This document shows positions 1-13,095 of a DNA stretch of 64,000 nucleotides, piece after piece; the stretch's first letter is position 1, and the number at the start of each line of letters is the position of its first letter. Both the position numbers and the translations under genes were made by a program. This DNA comes from Uloborus plumipes. Its lineage: Eukaryota; Arthropoda; Arachnida; Araneae; Uloboridae. The notes beneath the pieces were generated by a model. It saw only the letters and a list, made by a program, of their open reading frames with translations. It made no database searches and was not told the DNA's origin. The DNA is taken from contig JAXGGA010001065.1 of NCBI GenBank assembly GCA_038373865.1, positions 107,029 to 171,028 of the forward strand. Direction: 5' to 3'.

Positions 1-1720
1 TGAAGAATTGATGAAATGGCTGAAGATATAGCATCAACACAATTTTCTCTTCAAGTTGAAGAATCAACCTTACCATCTAACGAAGCTTTACTGTTGGCTT
101 ACGTCAGGTTTATAAAGGATGAAAAACTGATGCAAGAGATGCTTTTTGCAAGAAACTTGAACTTAGATACAAAAGGTGACTGAATCTATTTTTTATACAG
201 TCAAAGAATATTTTGAAGAGAAAAATATTCCCATTGAGAACATTTTATCTGTTGCCACTGAAGGAGCTCGTGCAATAGTGGGTCGCCATCCGGGTTTCAT
301 TGCCTTTTGGAAAAGGGAGATACAAGATGGTTTGGCTGTCCATTGTGTCATTTACAGACAGCATTTAGTCGCGAAACATCTGAGCGAACGTTTGCAGACA
401 TTGCAATATATAATAACTGCTGTAAACAAGATTCGCAGAAATGCCCTGAACAGTAGACTATTTGGGCAGCTGTGCAAGGACAATGATAAAGAGTTTAATC
501 GCTTGCTCTTGTACACCGAGGTCCATTGGCTTTCGAAAGGTGCGTGCCTCAATAGGTTCTGGAACCTTTCTGACTCAGTGCTTGAGTTTCTGGAAGAGAA
601 AGATGCAGATCTAAGACAGAAGTTGATATAATTCAAAATCGATATCGCTTACCTGACTGATTTGTTTGCAAAATTTAACGGAATTAACTTACAGCTACAA
701 GGTGACGAATTTAATTTGATTGCAACAAAATCAGTCATTTCTGCCTTTCTAAAAAAGCTCACTTTATGGAAACAGGGTTTTAGTCGTAGGTTCAGTCAGT
801 AGTTCAGTAATTCAGTCAGTTTCCAGTCTTGTCTGATGAGCATAAAAAGAGTGAAATCTCCTTCGATGACAATCACGTTTATTGCCAACATCTTGAGTCT
901 TTGCACGAGGACTTCACTGAACGTTTTGAAGATATTTTGCTTCTGAACGTTCCTCAATGGGTCATGAACCCTGTTGAAGACATTGAGTCAGCAGGAAGAA
1001 TTAGTTGAGTATCAGGAAGAATTAGTTGAACTTTCAACCAATGAAACATTGAAAAGTGGTTTCAAGACTTGCACTAATCTAACAGGATTTTGGCTGCAAG
1101 GAAACCTTTGTAGCTTTTGTCCTGGACTATGGGCTATCGTCAAGAAGTTTTTAATTGCCTTCCCCTCTTCCTACCTCGTCGAACGAGGATTTAGTGTTGT
1201 CACAGACCTAGTAACAAAAAAGAGAAATAGACTCCAAATTGTCCTAAGAGGAGATTTGCGCCTTTACCTCGCAAAAAATATTGAGCCGAACGTGAGAAAA
1301 CTGGCTTTGAACCACCAAGCACAAATATCTCACTAAAATATATTTCTGAATGTTCCTTTCATATTTTGAATGAAAAAAACTTTGCTTGTTTATTTTTATT
1401 TCTTTCATATTTTGAGTGAAAATTTTTGTATTTCTTTCTTGTTTATTTTATTTCATTTCATTTCCTCATTATTCTTTTTGAAAATAAAATATTTTTCAAG
1501 CGTAGATTAGTTTTTTGTTTCTATATTCGTCGTTTTAAGTCTAATAATGTCTATCGAGGAAAGATATATTTTGTTTAACCGTTTTGTAAAACTCTGGAAG
1601 GAAATTATTTAAAACTTTGAACCTTTTTTCGCACCCCCCTCATCTTTAACATAAAGGGGGCGTTGAATAAATATTCACTCCTAAAGGGGGCGTTAGTCGT
1701 GAAAAGGTTGAGAACCACTG
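1..1720 (+). mobile_element. hAT transposon, 3' part (ZBED/SCAND3-like)
   Basis: The window opens inside a hAT superfamily DNA transposon and contains its right end. Coding remnants fill the first 1.34 kb (separate entry), then AT-rich 3' untranslated sequence follows. The right terminus is at 1703-1720 and reads AAAGGTTGAGAACCACTG. Its complement, starting CAGTGGTTCTCAACC, is the well known tip of animal hAT elements of the ZBED/Charlie type. Just inside it are two GGGGGCGTT-containing stretches (about 1655-1695), a usual subterminal feature. The target duplication would be the 8 bp at 1721-1728, but the left end lies outside the window and cannot be compared. Confidence 0.85.
4..1336 (+). 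pseudogene. hAT transposase remnant, frameshifted (ZBED5/SCAND3/FAM200-like)
   Basis: Broken transposase of a hAT element. Three frames must be followed. Positions 4-180 encode RIDEMAEDI...STLPSNEALLLAYVRFIKDEKL and then hit a stop. A shift near 175 continues it to 631, with the family signatures VGRHPGFIAF, LAVHCVIYRQHLVAKHL, LQYIITAVNKIRRNALNSRLF and TEVHWLSKGACL, which belong to the RNase-H-like catalytic core. A stop at 629-631 is followed in frame by FKIDIAYLTDLFAKFN up to about 785. A short GTTCAGTCAGT duplication at about 790-820 breaks the frame again. Positions 974-1336 carry the C-terminal dimerisation region (SYLVERGFSVVTDLVTKKRNRL). This order matches SCAND3/ZBED-type hAT proteins. 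Several stops and shifts make activity impossible. The family call comes from recognised motifs; I ran no search. Confidence 0.85.
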
Positions 1721-1728
1721 CTTTAAAC

Positions 1729-2614
1729 CACATGTGTAAGATACGAAAATCATGACTTCTTAGCTGCATTTTTATCGATAAAATGAGATATATGTCTGAA
1801 ATTGGACTCTTATCTACAGTATTTATTTTCAGAGGAAATAAATATCAACAGAAACGATGTTCTTATTTCTACATGAAATTATTTTCTGCGTAAAAATCGG
1901 AAACAACAATAAAAGAAATTTATTTTGCAATTCAACTCATGCTAAACAAAACTAGTTTTACAATGCTTCTACGTTAAAAAAGGGGATTTTTTTTTCTTTT
2001 AAACATATTTGAGCACTTTTTATAGGAATTGGAATTTCAATGAGTCACAATTTTTAATCATATTTTTCATTACTGCAATGGCTCTTTTAAAATTTTTAAT
2101 CTAATATTAAATTAACTCGTTACTATTTGCTTCTGGATTTTGTAAGTGGGCTTAATTTTTGTTGTTTTTCAATAAAGTATGCATGAGGTATACCCCTTCT
2201 CCCCACTTGATTGGAAAATTTTAAATGACGGGTAAAGCTGATACATAACAGTATTTTTACACACTAGCAATGTTTTGAATGGTGTCAAGGGGAAGTTTTT
2301 TTCTTCTAAGCTTTATTACAAGTGTCCTTGTTAGACAGTACTGATGTAGCGTGGATTAAATAAGTAAAACTAAACCTCCTGTGGCAGGAAAGATTAGTAG
2401 AGCATTGTAGTTTAAGGTTGCTGATATTAATTTTGTTAGACGCACAGAAGTTGATGTGTTTTATTTCCTTAATATAAAAAGAAATTATATGAAGCATATC
2501 GTAAAAAGTTGAAGGTCTATCTGTCTTTCTTCTATGTCGTGTGTAATGCAACCATTGGAAAAGGGCTACAATTGTGCCATTACAGGATCAGCTTCCTTGA
2601 AATGAGTTCTAATA
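1729..2614. other. No recognisable feature
   Basis: AT-rich sequence without an open frame longer than about 80 codons and without a clear repeat terminus. I see no gene here. Confidence 0.6.
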
Positions 2615-3476
2615 TCTATATCTATAAAAATGAGTGTATGTATATATATATATACTTGTTCTCTATACAAATCCACAGTTTGCGTCAGATTTTCATCAAA
2701 CTTGACACAGAGGTTCCTTGATGCCCTAGAATTCTCATAGGCGGGGTCTTGAAATTTTAAAAAATTTAAAAAGCTCAAATTTAAATTTTTTGTCAAAAAA
2801 TGACCCTTTTATAGGAATCTAGCCTATTTATATTGTAATCGAGATAGGCCTTTTAGTATTCAAATTGATGAAATTTAAGATTTTTAAATATTAGTATTTT
2901 CCAACAATGATTACGATTAAAGTAATGAATTTTCAATTTAAGGCTCACCTATTTCCTTTTAGCATTGAAATAAGTAAAAAACAATCATAATTCATGTGGA
3001 CTTTATAAAAAGAACCACGGATTTGAATTTCAAATTTGCAATGCGACAACAGTTGCGTCTGTAATGGAGATAAGCCTTCAGAACGAGAAACAGATTTATT
3101 TCAGACAGATTTATTAGATTGAGTTATAATAATTTTTACTTTGTAGGTGGGAACAGTTAATAGAGAAAAGTTAATATTTTGAATTTGGCGGGTGAATTTG
3201 ATGCAATTTTTTCACTTCCATGTGCATATATTTCATGCCAGTGGACGCGGCAAAGCACAGACAACATTTCTCTTTAATTTTCACCTTTTGATAAGACTAT
3301 TTTTCTGTAAATGTTTAACTTTCTGTAATATTTTAGTTTTTTTCAAAGTTTGTACCTAAGAGACTGATTGATGCAAATTATTTTATACCCATATGAATAG
3401 AACTCTTTCAAACTTATTTTCCCTGAATGCTATGTTGTATTAATAAGCACCCGGGCAACGCCGGGTATTAAGCTAG
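2615..3476 (+). mobile_element. Non-autonomous Helitron, about 0.86 kb
   Basis: The 5' end starts TCTATATCTATAAAAATG directly after an A. This resembles the 5' ends of the Helitron at 33.8-35.7 kb. The 3' end at 3451-3476 has the small hairpin ACCCGG-GCAACG-CCGGGT about 6 nt before CTAG (3473-3476), followed by T. The layout A|TC...hairpin...CTAG|T, with no terminal inverted repeats and no target duplication, is diagnostic for Helitrons. The body codes for nothing recognisable. An AT-type phrase on bitwise inspection such as TTTTCATCAAACTTGACACAG near the 5' end is common in arthropod copies. Confidence 0.7.
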
Positions 3477-4576
3477 TTAAGTATATATATTAAGTATATC
3501 TGTACAGGTCAAAGTGTCGGGGGGATTTATCTTTTCCTAAAAAACAAGAAGGCAAAAAATTACCATTCGTTTTATATTGCCAAGAGTGTATAAAGAATCG
3601 ACTTTATAAAAAACAAGTCCGTTCTTATTTAACTGTTGCAAATGTACAACATATCTATCTTTTCTTTAAATAGTCGGACATTTTCTCATTTGTACAAAAT
3701 TCAAAAATCAGGGTTTAAATCTAGCTGCACTTTGCAAGCAGTGTTAGAAATGTTCACTTAGAATTTTGAAAATATACATTAACTGCAGTTGTAACAACCA
3801 CCTGGTGCAGAGCCCACCCATTGAACGAATCCAATTATGTTAATAATGTTAGATTAAAGCGTTCTAAATTCGCTACATCAGACGTTTCACACAATCGGCA
3901 TTAGCCCCTCTATTAGCTAAAGTTCCTGCTTAGAGCAGCGCTTATGACGCAGAATAAAATTACCTGAAGGTAAACGAATCTAGTAAACTCTGATTTACTC
4001 GAAAAAGTCTTTAAACGTAAGGCTTGGATGTGTTGAGTTAAAATTGTAGGATTCAAATTAGAGCAATTAATTACAGGGTTTGTATTACGAACTCTGTGTA
4101 TTAAAGTAAAAAAACAGCTAAAAATCAATGTTGTCACTTGATAAAAGTTTGTTTTATCTGTATGGTGCAATCCTTGTCAGTGTAGAGAAGGGGTCGCAGT
4201 CCAGAAAGTTTTTTAATAACAAGCTTATACATCTGGTCAATAAATACTGGTAGTTTATAAAATTTTGTTCTCACCGAAACTGTAGTGCCCGTTAGCCATT
4301 TGTTTATTATTTACAGCTTTTTTTAAAACTTTCACTGTTTAAAACGGTCTAAAACTTTCCGGTTAACAGTAGCTATTACAGTTGAAGTTATTCAAAATGA
4401 TTTTTATTGTCCTTGAGAATTTTTGGCAAAAGAGTCCGTTCAGGGCAAAAGAAATGAATTATTTTTATTCTTACTGACGAATTACTACATTAACACTCCA
4501 GCCCGGAAATGTCACGGGAGCGAGAAATAAAGGCTAAAACTCAGGCCGTGATTTTGACGGGAAAGAGCTGCAGGGG
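3477..4576. other. No recognisable feature
   Basis: Unassigned AT-rich DNA. A short open frame on the minus strand (3913-4170) has no recognisable motif and I do not call it a gene. Confidence 0.55.
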
Positions 4577-5826
4577 TTAACCTTTTAACTGTCATGCTCG
4601 AGATAATCTCGGGCACAGCACTGGTGTTCGAAAATGTCACGCCCGAGTATTACTCGGGCTTTTTTTTTTTTTTTTTTTCAGTGCATCGTATCAGCGGCGT
4701 ACGCAAACAAATCATTTCAGGGGGGGCTGAACGGGCACTCTGTGAGAGGAGGGGGCGGAGCACCTCATAAAATGCAGCTAAAAAATGTTTCGAATTTCTA
4801 ATGTCAATGCTAATTTCAAATGGAAAAAAAATACAAAAGTAAAGCGTTTTGATGTAAATAGAAAATATTAAAATTTAAATTAGAAAAATTTTCTTTATTA
4901 AAGAAGGTATTCCTGAAGCAAGGGCATGCAATATTTTTGCAAATTTGAGCTTAATTAGCATTAATGTTGCCATTTATTTTACTATATTCCTAATATTGGG
5001 TTTCAACCACACATTTGTTGAAATTTATTTAACGGAATTAGATGAATGAACAAGAATTAATCATTGTTTCTGAAACATATTTGGAGAAAATGTCAACAAA
5101 ATTGATTTTTTGGACAACCATACACGTCACATACAGTAAAATGGAGAGATTTAAAAAAAAAAAAGAAGTAGGAGGAATTTACTTTTTTCCCCCCTTTCTT
5201 TTAATTTTGCCCCATTTAATATTTTTCAAAAGAAATTCTCGTGTCCTGATTTCAGCAAGAAAGGAGAAATAAATAAATAAAAATGAATGAAAATGATTTC
5301 AGCTTAAATTTTAAAAACTTGTTTGGAAAATTTCGGAGGGGTCTGCAGCCCTATCAGCTCACCCCCTGAGTACGCCACTACATCGTATTGTTATGCCCAA
5401 ATATATATCGGGAGACGTTTATTTCGGCTTCAGCTCTTTGTCAAACCCGACTGTTTCTCAGCTTTGTGCTTGGAAAAGTGTTTCCAGTTATACCACACAG
5501 GACTGAATTACTGAAAGGTATTCACTTTTATTTTAAAAAAAAATTCCTTAATCTTTTTTTTAGAAAATAATAATTTTTTTTTCCATTTTTAGAAAATAAT
5601 GCTCCATTAGAAGCGAACTTTACAACTCCCATGTAGAGTGGCAGCCGCCTTAAGCAAATATGCAGTGGCTACAAAACTTTAATTATTTTACACATGTGCT
5701 TCAAAATATCAATTTTTAACAACTGAGTATATTTTATTTTTTACTTAACATTTGATTTTTGCAATAAAAAAATTTGACAATTTGTGCACCCAAATCATCA
5801 AAATAACTTGACAGTTAAAGGGTTAA
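4577..5826. mobile_element. TTAA-flanked MITE (piggyBac-type target site)
   Basis: Both ends carry TTAA (4577-4580 and 5823-5826) followed by matching termini: left CCTTTTAACTGTCA, right (complement) CCCTTTAACTGTCA. TTAA duplication with C-rich starts fits piggyBac-type non-autonomous elements. Just inside the left end is a perfect 9-bp hairpin, GCCCGAGTA-T-TACTCGGGC (4641-4659), followed by a T run. The element is interrupted by a second MITE at 4692-5380. Without that insert it would be about 0.55 kb. No coding capacity is visible. Confidence 0.6.
4692..5380. mobile_element. Nested hAT-type MITE with perfect 8-bp target duplication
   Basis: The ends are CAGCGGCGTACGC at the left and, as complement of the right, TAGTGGCGTACTC. 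They are flanked on both sides by CATCGTAT (4684-4691 and 5381-5388), an exact 8-bp target duplication as hAT elements make. It is 689 bp long, with G-runs near both ends and no protein. It sits inside the TTAA element, so it is the younger of the two. Confidence 0.8.
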
Positions 5827-7551
5827 GGAATCACGCAGGTGTGCGTGATTACTTTAGTAAAAATTTTCGTCATTATCTATTACTTTTTTGTCAAATTTAT
5901 GAACTGTCACATACGAGACAAAATAATCCTTTTTCCTGGAATAACCCTCACATCATTTTTTTCAACGGTTTAAATTATTATATCTTAACAAATGACATTT
6001 GTTTCATATGTATTGGAACCTTCACTTTTAAAATCTGTAGGGGTTTTTTTTTCGGTGCCGTATTAATAGAGCAAACATATTACCAATTACATGCAGCCCA
6101 GCAGCACATTACACGAGGTTGATAATACGAGTAGATGAGAATCACACGGAACGCATAAAAATAAATTAAATTTTAAGAAACAAAATCAAAAAACAAAATT
6201 ATAACTGTGACTTTAGTATCTTGGCATCAAATTTAAGGGTTAAAATATGCGTTTATTCCTCTTCAGTAAAAATATAAGAGCCATAGCAAAATGTTACTGA
6301 AAGTGTTTGACAAATTTTTTCTTTTGCCTAACGTTTGGTGACGTCATTTACATAGGATTCACACTATATCTACATAACTTTTTTTGGGGGCATTTTTAAT
6401 TTAAGACTGCATTAAATTTCTTTTAATTTGTATTCTAAATAAATTGTTAGATAAGTAGGGCGCGTTAAAAGGAAATAGAATCAGAACTTGAAAAAAATAT
6501 TTAAATTCGTTGCTTTAATTTTGAAAAAAATCTAATTTTCATCTTTTGACTAATTTTGCTGCACTTGAAAAACAAAATAGGGTATTTATATAAAAAGCAA
6601 AATATAGTTGCAAATACAATAAAATGCTCTAAAACTATTAATAAAGTTAGATTTATATTAAAAGATTAATGTTGTAAAATCATTCGGAAAAAAATAAACA
6701 GATAACCAACTCCCTCTAATCACTATAATTGTTCTCAGCTGAACTTTTAATGACTAAAATGAAAAATATTGTTCTAAAAATCTCGCTAAAGGATTCAATT
6801 TTACGACAAAGATTTTTAGTTTTAACATTTCCACACAGGTAATGTATAAACAATTTTCCAAAAACTTTCCATTAAATAAATTCATGTAAAGCATTAGCGA
6901 GATTTCAAGTAAAAAATGTCAAGAGTACAATTATATTCAGTTTTTATTCTTTTCTTTGTATGAACTAATTCTCTTCTTTTGGAAAATCGTAGACAATCAT
7001 TTATCTTTACAGAAAAAATCGATAGTAGAAAGAATATGATCCAAAAAACGACATGTGAAGGATTAACTTAACTAAGCACTTAAATATAAAGGAGAAACTA
7101 ATTAAATTTCTGGCTCATAAAATTGTTGGTGATTTATATATTAAACATCTAAATTAAAAGATTAATTTACAATCCACTGCATTATTTTTATCACTCAGAA
7201 TGTAGTTTTAGTTAGAGAAAGAAAGTATAGAACAAGGAATCAAACATACAATTTTACTTAAATTGTTTATATCTAGCTATCTATCTTTTATTACTATTTC
7301 CAATTAATGAGTAACACGAAAAATAATCAAGCACTCGGTTTTTTTCTTACTTCAATTCTCTTCTTTTTGTTCTGAATTAATAGTTTGTATTCCTCACTCA
7401 ATATAAAGAATAAAAATGTAACTCATGTTTACCTGAGCTTTGCTAATGCAGTTTTTTTTTTTTTTTTTTCATATAATACCAGCGCTTTTTATTGGTTAAA
7501 AAAGTAATGAAAAATGCATACACTTTTACAAATGAATGTAAAGCTATGTGA
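5827..7551. other. No recognisable feature
   Basis: AT-rich sequence with only short, motif-free open frames. I see neither a gene nor a clear repeat boundary. Confidence 0.55.
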
Positions 7552-7684
7552 GGGCCAAGCTCCACATTGACGTAAAGCAGAAAAATCAAGCAGAAACGTA
7601 AAGTGGATAAAATAGTGTTCCTATGGAAAGTACCCGAATTTTCGGTTTCGGTCGCGTTTTCTGCTGATGTGGAGCAGGGCCCTG
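7552..7684. mobile_element. Short MITE-like inverted repeat
   Basis: Left GGGCCAAGCTCCACATTGACG and right (complement) GGGCCCTGCTCCACATCAGC align, and both continue into an AGCAGAAAA-like stretch. The unit is about 133 bp long. The target duplication is not clear, so the superfamily is open. Confidence 0.45.
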
Positions 7685-10600
7685 ACATGAGCCTACTTGT
7701 CTCTGCTGCGCTGTGCTAGAGGAACCGGCATCTTGTCGAATGCTTTTGGGGAAAGAAAACGAATACGTACTTGGGGTAAATAAAATGTCGAAGCTTTTCT
7801 AAGCGTCCTAGAGTAAGAAATAATCCTACTAAAAACAAAATCATAGAAAAATACACCAGAACATCGAAAAAATATTATTGGTAAAAATACATTGTAAGCA
7901 GCAGTCGGCTCCATACATCGTGTACGGCATCTTACACCAAGCACAGTTCACCTTTCGGCATCGTACCCCAAGCTAGGGTTAAGATGCAGAAATACAAACG
8001 TTTCGAAACCATTAATTTTCGGAGGGAAAAATTGCTTTTCAAAGCGAGACTTATTTTTTGCCAATCATAAGAGCTCATGCTTTGTTTAAAAATTGGTCTG
8101 TAAAAAATAAAACCAATGCACTATTTCATATAAAATGTGATTGAAAACTACGGCGTCTTCCCCCAATCTACCAAAATACAAAATAAACATAGAAAAGCGC
8201 TTTTTTTTCAAGTAACAAGTTTTTTTTTCCTTGGAAACAACAACGGAATGTTAGAAATTTAATTTAGAATGCTAAAATTGAAGCATACATGCTAAATTAA
8301 CTTGCATCTTTCGAGGACCATCTGTTCTGCATTTTTATACCATCAGTTATTAATGCTTAATTTCGTCATTTCATCTTTTCTCAGAATCATAAAAATAAGA
8401 AAGTTTAAGTTTCCAATCGAACATAATGAAACTAATTTCAATTTTGTCACTTTGCAATGCAATACTGCAGTGCAATTGTTAATGCTAAATATACATTTTC
8501 CTTCTCAGAGTTAAAAAAAAAAAAAAATATTTTCCTCGGGTTCAATTGGGGAAAGCAAGAGCCTCTCTCTCTCTCTCTGTATCTCATTCTCTCTTATTTT
8601 ATTTTTTGAAATGATGAATAATAGAAATTTTAAATTAAATTAAAAAAGCTACAATATAAACGCTTATAATTAAAAAAGCTACAAATTCAAATCAAAAAGT
8701 GTTGTTATTTTTTACTTCAAAAAAGGATCAAAAATACATTTCAAGTGTTACCCTCTGATGATCTGTACTTAAGGGGTGCCCAGCCAGGGGGACAATCATG
8801 GCACAAACTGCGTCACCCATATCGTTAAGGAATATTTTGGGGAGTATCTATTTCTGCTTTCGATGTGGTTCGCAGTATTTGTGGGAGAAGGGGGGTGCGC
8901 TTCTGCTCTTGAGTAGATGGTCATCCCGGTATATTGACTATCACTTTTTAGTTTTTAAACATTAAAAAAAAGTTAACAATTTACTTTTTCGCGTAAAATG
9001 TTGGTGAGGTAATATTCTACGTTTCCATATTTGCAATTAACTTGACATTCAATCATTTCGCCTATCTGTAGTACTAAAATCGATAGTTTTTTCTTCCAGA
9101 TTCGAAGCACAATTAACACCTTGGCCTCCATTCCTACTGGTGGTGGCACCCATGTCCCACACACACACACACACACAAGTAATTGCGTAAAACATATTTG
9201 AATTCAAATTAATGGTTTTCCTTATTTATTAAATAAGTTATTTATTTAATTCAAACGAAAAGATGGAGCAATTTTTTTCTTTTTTGGTTTTACTCAGAAC
9301 ACTGGTGAGCCGACTAAACACCAAAGACTGATATTACCAACTGTTGTTTAACAACTACATTAAGTATCAAGTTTTTTTTTTTTTTTTTTTTGAATAATAA
9401 TATTAGCGCAAAGTTATTTGTTTTATGGGCTAATACATGGCTAAAAATTAAAATGCCACATGAATATAAGAGGAGTGAATCACACAGAAAAGTGAAAAAA
9501 TAGAAACATTCAATTGGAAATCATTTTGTGCGATAGGTAATGTCATGACTTACTGGCAAACATTTCAGTTTACAAATGCCTTCAAATTTTTTGAGAAGGC
9601 AAAATGCTTCGCTTGAAGTTTAAAAAATAGTTACTAAGCATTTTCTAAAATACTTCTGCAACGTTATCTTTAAAACTTTCTAAAATTATAAAACATTGTT
9701 GCAGAATTACAAAAACTCATACTATTAAATGAATATCTACTTTAAAAATCCAGAATTAATACTATTCCAAGAACGCTCTTTACCTCTGCCACTGTGAAAA
9801 CATTAAGTGATTTCTTAATTTAGTTGTTTTCTACAGAAGCACTTGAATTCATTTTCATAACTAAACAAATCAATTAAGCAAGTATTCTTTAAAAATGATA
9901 CAAATTCTAGAGAATTCTAAAAAGGCTTTCAAGACAAACTTTTAAAGTGTATATTAGTCACAATTTTCACATTACCACTTTAGTGTAATTTGAGAAAAAA
10001 AAGTATTTTTAAAGTACATATTTCTATGAGATAAATTCTAAGAAATATTTTGTATTTAAGCAAATCACCATCAGGCTTTTTTAAAATAATCTTTTGAAAC
10101 ATTCTATTCGAACAAGTATTTTCTAAAATTCTAAACCTAATTATATTTACCTTTCCTATACCAAACACAAGTGATTCTAAACAAACAAGAAAGTATTTCA
10201 AACTCCTTTCTTCTCAAATTATTCGTCGAAAAACGTTCATCCAGTGACAAAAAGAAAAATTCAGTGAGGCTTAAATCTTACATCCGTCACAGTATCAATT
10301 CTTCTGCCTCGATCATGTGAGTTAAGCCCAATTTAAATTGAGGTGAATTCGTTCAGCAATTGTACTACAACGTGGTTATGACCTTTTGAAGCTAGCTTTT
10401 TTAAAAAGCGTTTTAGAGTCCCAATTTTTTCATTACTGTAAAAGCTTTATAGTGTTTCAAATTTATCTGTGCTTTTTTGTTTTTACAAAATAAGCTTCAA
10501 ACGCCGAATAATCCTTGGAGATAAATTTAAAGCTGTGAGCAGTTAGATAAGCGTGTAAAAGTACAATGTGAACAAGTTTTTTTAATTATCTAATACGTTA

Positions 10601-10690
10601 CGGAACATTGTGTGATGAAACATTCTTCTTGTTTGGCAGCTTGTTTAATAGGAATTAAAGTAAAGTATATAAAAGTTAATAAAAATTGTA
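7685..10690. other. Unassigned DNA with simple repeats
   Basis: No gene recognised. Contains a (CT)n tract near 8562-8578, a (CA)n tract at about 9157-9176 and a T run at 9371-9390. The segment 8770-8930 is more G-rich (starting GGGGTGCCCAGCCAGGGGG) and may be a repeat fragment, but no partner end was found. Confidence 0.5.
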
Positions 10691-10692
10691 AC

Positions 10693-11065
10693 ATTTTAGG
10701 CAAACGTTATGGAATGTAACACCCCAGAATCAATTTTTGTGTCAAATATCAGAAAATTACATTTTTTAGAAATGCGATACTTAGTCAGAGTTTTAAAAAA
10801 GATTAAAAGAGTTAAATATAAAACATGATATTTTGCCGGCAAAACGTTATGGCATTTAACATCACAGTCAATTTTTTGTCAAATGTTTTTTTTTTTTTTT
10901 ACAAATGCGATATTCAATTTAGAATTTAAAATAAGAGGTTTTAAAGAATTTTCAATGAAAACAAATCAAATTTTAACCAAAACGTCATGATGGTTTTTGG
11001 CATCACAGAATCAATTTGTCGGTAAAATGTCTTTTTTTTTTTTTTTTTTACAAATGCAATGTTTT
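10693..11065. repeat. Three diverged tandem units of about 140 bp
   Basis: The series AAACGTTATGG...AACA(T)CACAG(A)ATCAATTT...GTCAAATG...ACAAATGCGAT occurs three times, starting near 10700, 10845 and 10980. The last two units contain T runs of 15 and 18 before ACAAATGC. The units differ by many substitutions, so the array is old. Confidence 0.6.
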
Positions 11066-11867
11066 TACACCTTTACATCAGTTTTATAGTGTCCTATATC
11101 ATTTCTTTAAATTGAAAATTGCTGAAATTAGAAATGATATGATATTACTGACAGCTAGAATAGAAATATGAAACAATTTTAATTATTTTTCGTAAACTCC
11201 GCAAAATTGCCATTTTTGACTTTGGACATTGGATATCTTCACCTTTCATATATTGTATAATGCATACAGGAAAAGTACAAACAATATAAGTATAGTAGTA
11301 ATTATTACAGAAAAAAATTATAAGGCGGGGGGGAGAGGGGGCACATATAAACAGGAGCACATGTGGACAAGCGATATTTTACACAGTTAACATGAAGAGA
11401 AAAATCTAAAAAAAAATTATGTAGATAGTAACACAAGTACTATATCATGTCAGAAATTTCAAAGATCTAAATCATTTTGTTTTTTAGTTATCATAACATC
11501 TTATATTTTGCAAAGTACCAATATACTTTTATGTTCCAGTTCTAGGAGTAAAAACACATCCAAACTATTTTTTTATGACTTGAACTTTATTTGTCAAAAA
11601 GTGGCATTAAAAGTTTTCATGCACTGTTTTTTTTAATTAAAAAAAATATATAGTTTTTTTTATCAAATTTGGCCTAAGTTGAAATAAGGGGCACATGTGA
11701 ACACATTATGTAGGGGCAGATGTGAACAGTTCATTTGTACCCCATAATGGTATTTAGCTATTTCAATTTCAAAAATTTTGATTTTTTTATATATGGAATA
11801 GTCTATTTAAGAAAGATTGAATAATTAAAAGATTCAATGATCAATTACTACTATTAAAATCTGTCCG

Positions 11868-11900
<33 letters not shown>

Positions 11901-11901
<1 letters not shown>

Positions 11902-12396
11902 AAGCTTGAACTCCTCAAAAACCGCTGAGCGTAGAGAATCAAACATAATACCATTCGATTCGAAATTTTCTAAGGAAGACAATAAGACCAACCGCGTAAT
12001 TGTACGACGTTAATTAGCTGAGATATTAATTAAAACGTTAATTAAATTCTTTGCACGTTTAAAATTCCAAGACATTTATTTCTTTCCGTTGCCATTTTAA
12101 ATTAAAGCGTTAATTAAATTAATTATTGAACTATTTAAAATTCCGTCAGAAGCTTGAACTCCTCAAAAACCGCTGAGCGTAAAGAATCAAACATAATACC
12201 ATTAGATTCGAAATTTTCTAAGGAAGACAATAAGACCAACCGCGTAATTGTACGACGTTAAATAGCTGAGATATTAATTAAAACGTTAATTAAATTCTTT
12301 GCACTTTTAAAATTCCAAGACATTTATTTCTTTCAGTTGCCATTTTAAATTAAAGCGTTAATTAAATTATTGCACTATTTTAAATTCCAAAATTTT
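11901..12396 (+). repeat. 248-bp direct duplication inside the Helitron
   Basis: The phrase GAAGCTTGAACTCCTCAAAA starts at 11901 and again at 12149. The following text (CCGCTGAGCGTA(A/G)AGAATC...AAGGAAGACAATAAGACCAA...) matches with few changes. The offset is 248 bp. Confidence 0.8.
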
Positions 12397-13095
12397 ATTT
12401 CTTACCGTTGCCATTTCAAATTAAAGCGTTAATTAAATTATTGAACTATTTAAAATTCCAGGACATTTATTTATTACCGTTGCCATTTTGAATTAAAACG
12501 TTAATTAATTGTTGAACTATTTAAAATTCCAAGACTGTTATTTCTTACCGTTGCCATTTTGAATTAAAACGTTAATTAATTGTTGAACTATTTAAAATTC
12601 CAAGACTTTTATTTCTTACCGTTGCCATTTTGAATTAAAACGTTAATTAAATTATTGAACTATTTAAAATTACAAGAGGTTTATTTCTTTCAGTCGCCGT
12701 TTTAAATTAAAGCGTTAATTAAATTATTACACTATTTTAAATTCCAAGACTTTTATTTCTTACCGTTGCCATTTTGAATTAAAACGTTAATTAAATTATT
12801 GAACTGTTTGAAATTCCAAGACTTTTATTTCTTTCCGTAGCCATTTTAAATTAAAGCGTTAATTAAATAGTTGAACTATTTAAAATTCCAAGACTTTTAT
12901 TTCTTACCGTTGCCATTTTGAATCAAAACGTTAATTAAATTATTGAACTATTTAAAATTCCAAGATATTTATTTCTTTCCGTTGCGATTTTAAATTAAAA
13001 CGTTAACTAAATTATTGAACTATTTAAAATTCCAAGATATTTATTTCTTTCCGTTGCGATTTTAAATTAAAACGTTAACTAAATTGAACTTTTTA
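12040..13095 (+). repeat. About 72-bp satellite array, roughly a dozen units
   Basis: The unit core is GTTAATTAAATTATTGAACT, then TTTAAAATTCCAAGAC, then TTTATTTCTTACCGTTGCC and ATTTTGAATTAAAAC. Starts spaced 71-72 bp are readable, for example at 12544 and 12615. Variants replace CTTACC by CTTTCC. The last two units (12940-13085) are nearly identical to each other. Confidence 0.8.

Noticed and set aside
352..636. 94-codon minus-strand frame
   Set aside because: It is antisense to the hAT transposase remnant, whose plus-strand motifs are clear.
5042..5272. 76-codon plus-strand frame
   Set aside because: It lies inside the nested hAT MITE, is low-complexity and has no motif.
5784..6122. 112-codon plus-strand frame
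   Set aside because: It crosses the right end of the TTAA element at 5822, has no recognisable motif, and its codons look like random AT-rich DNA.
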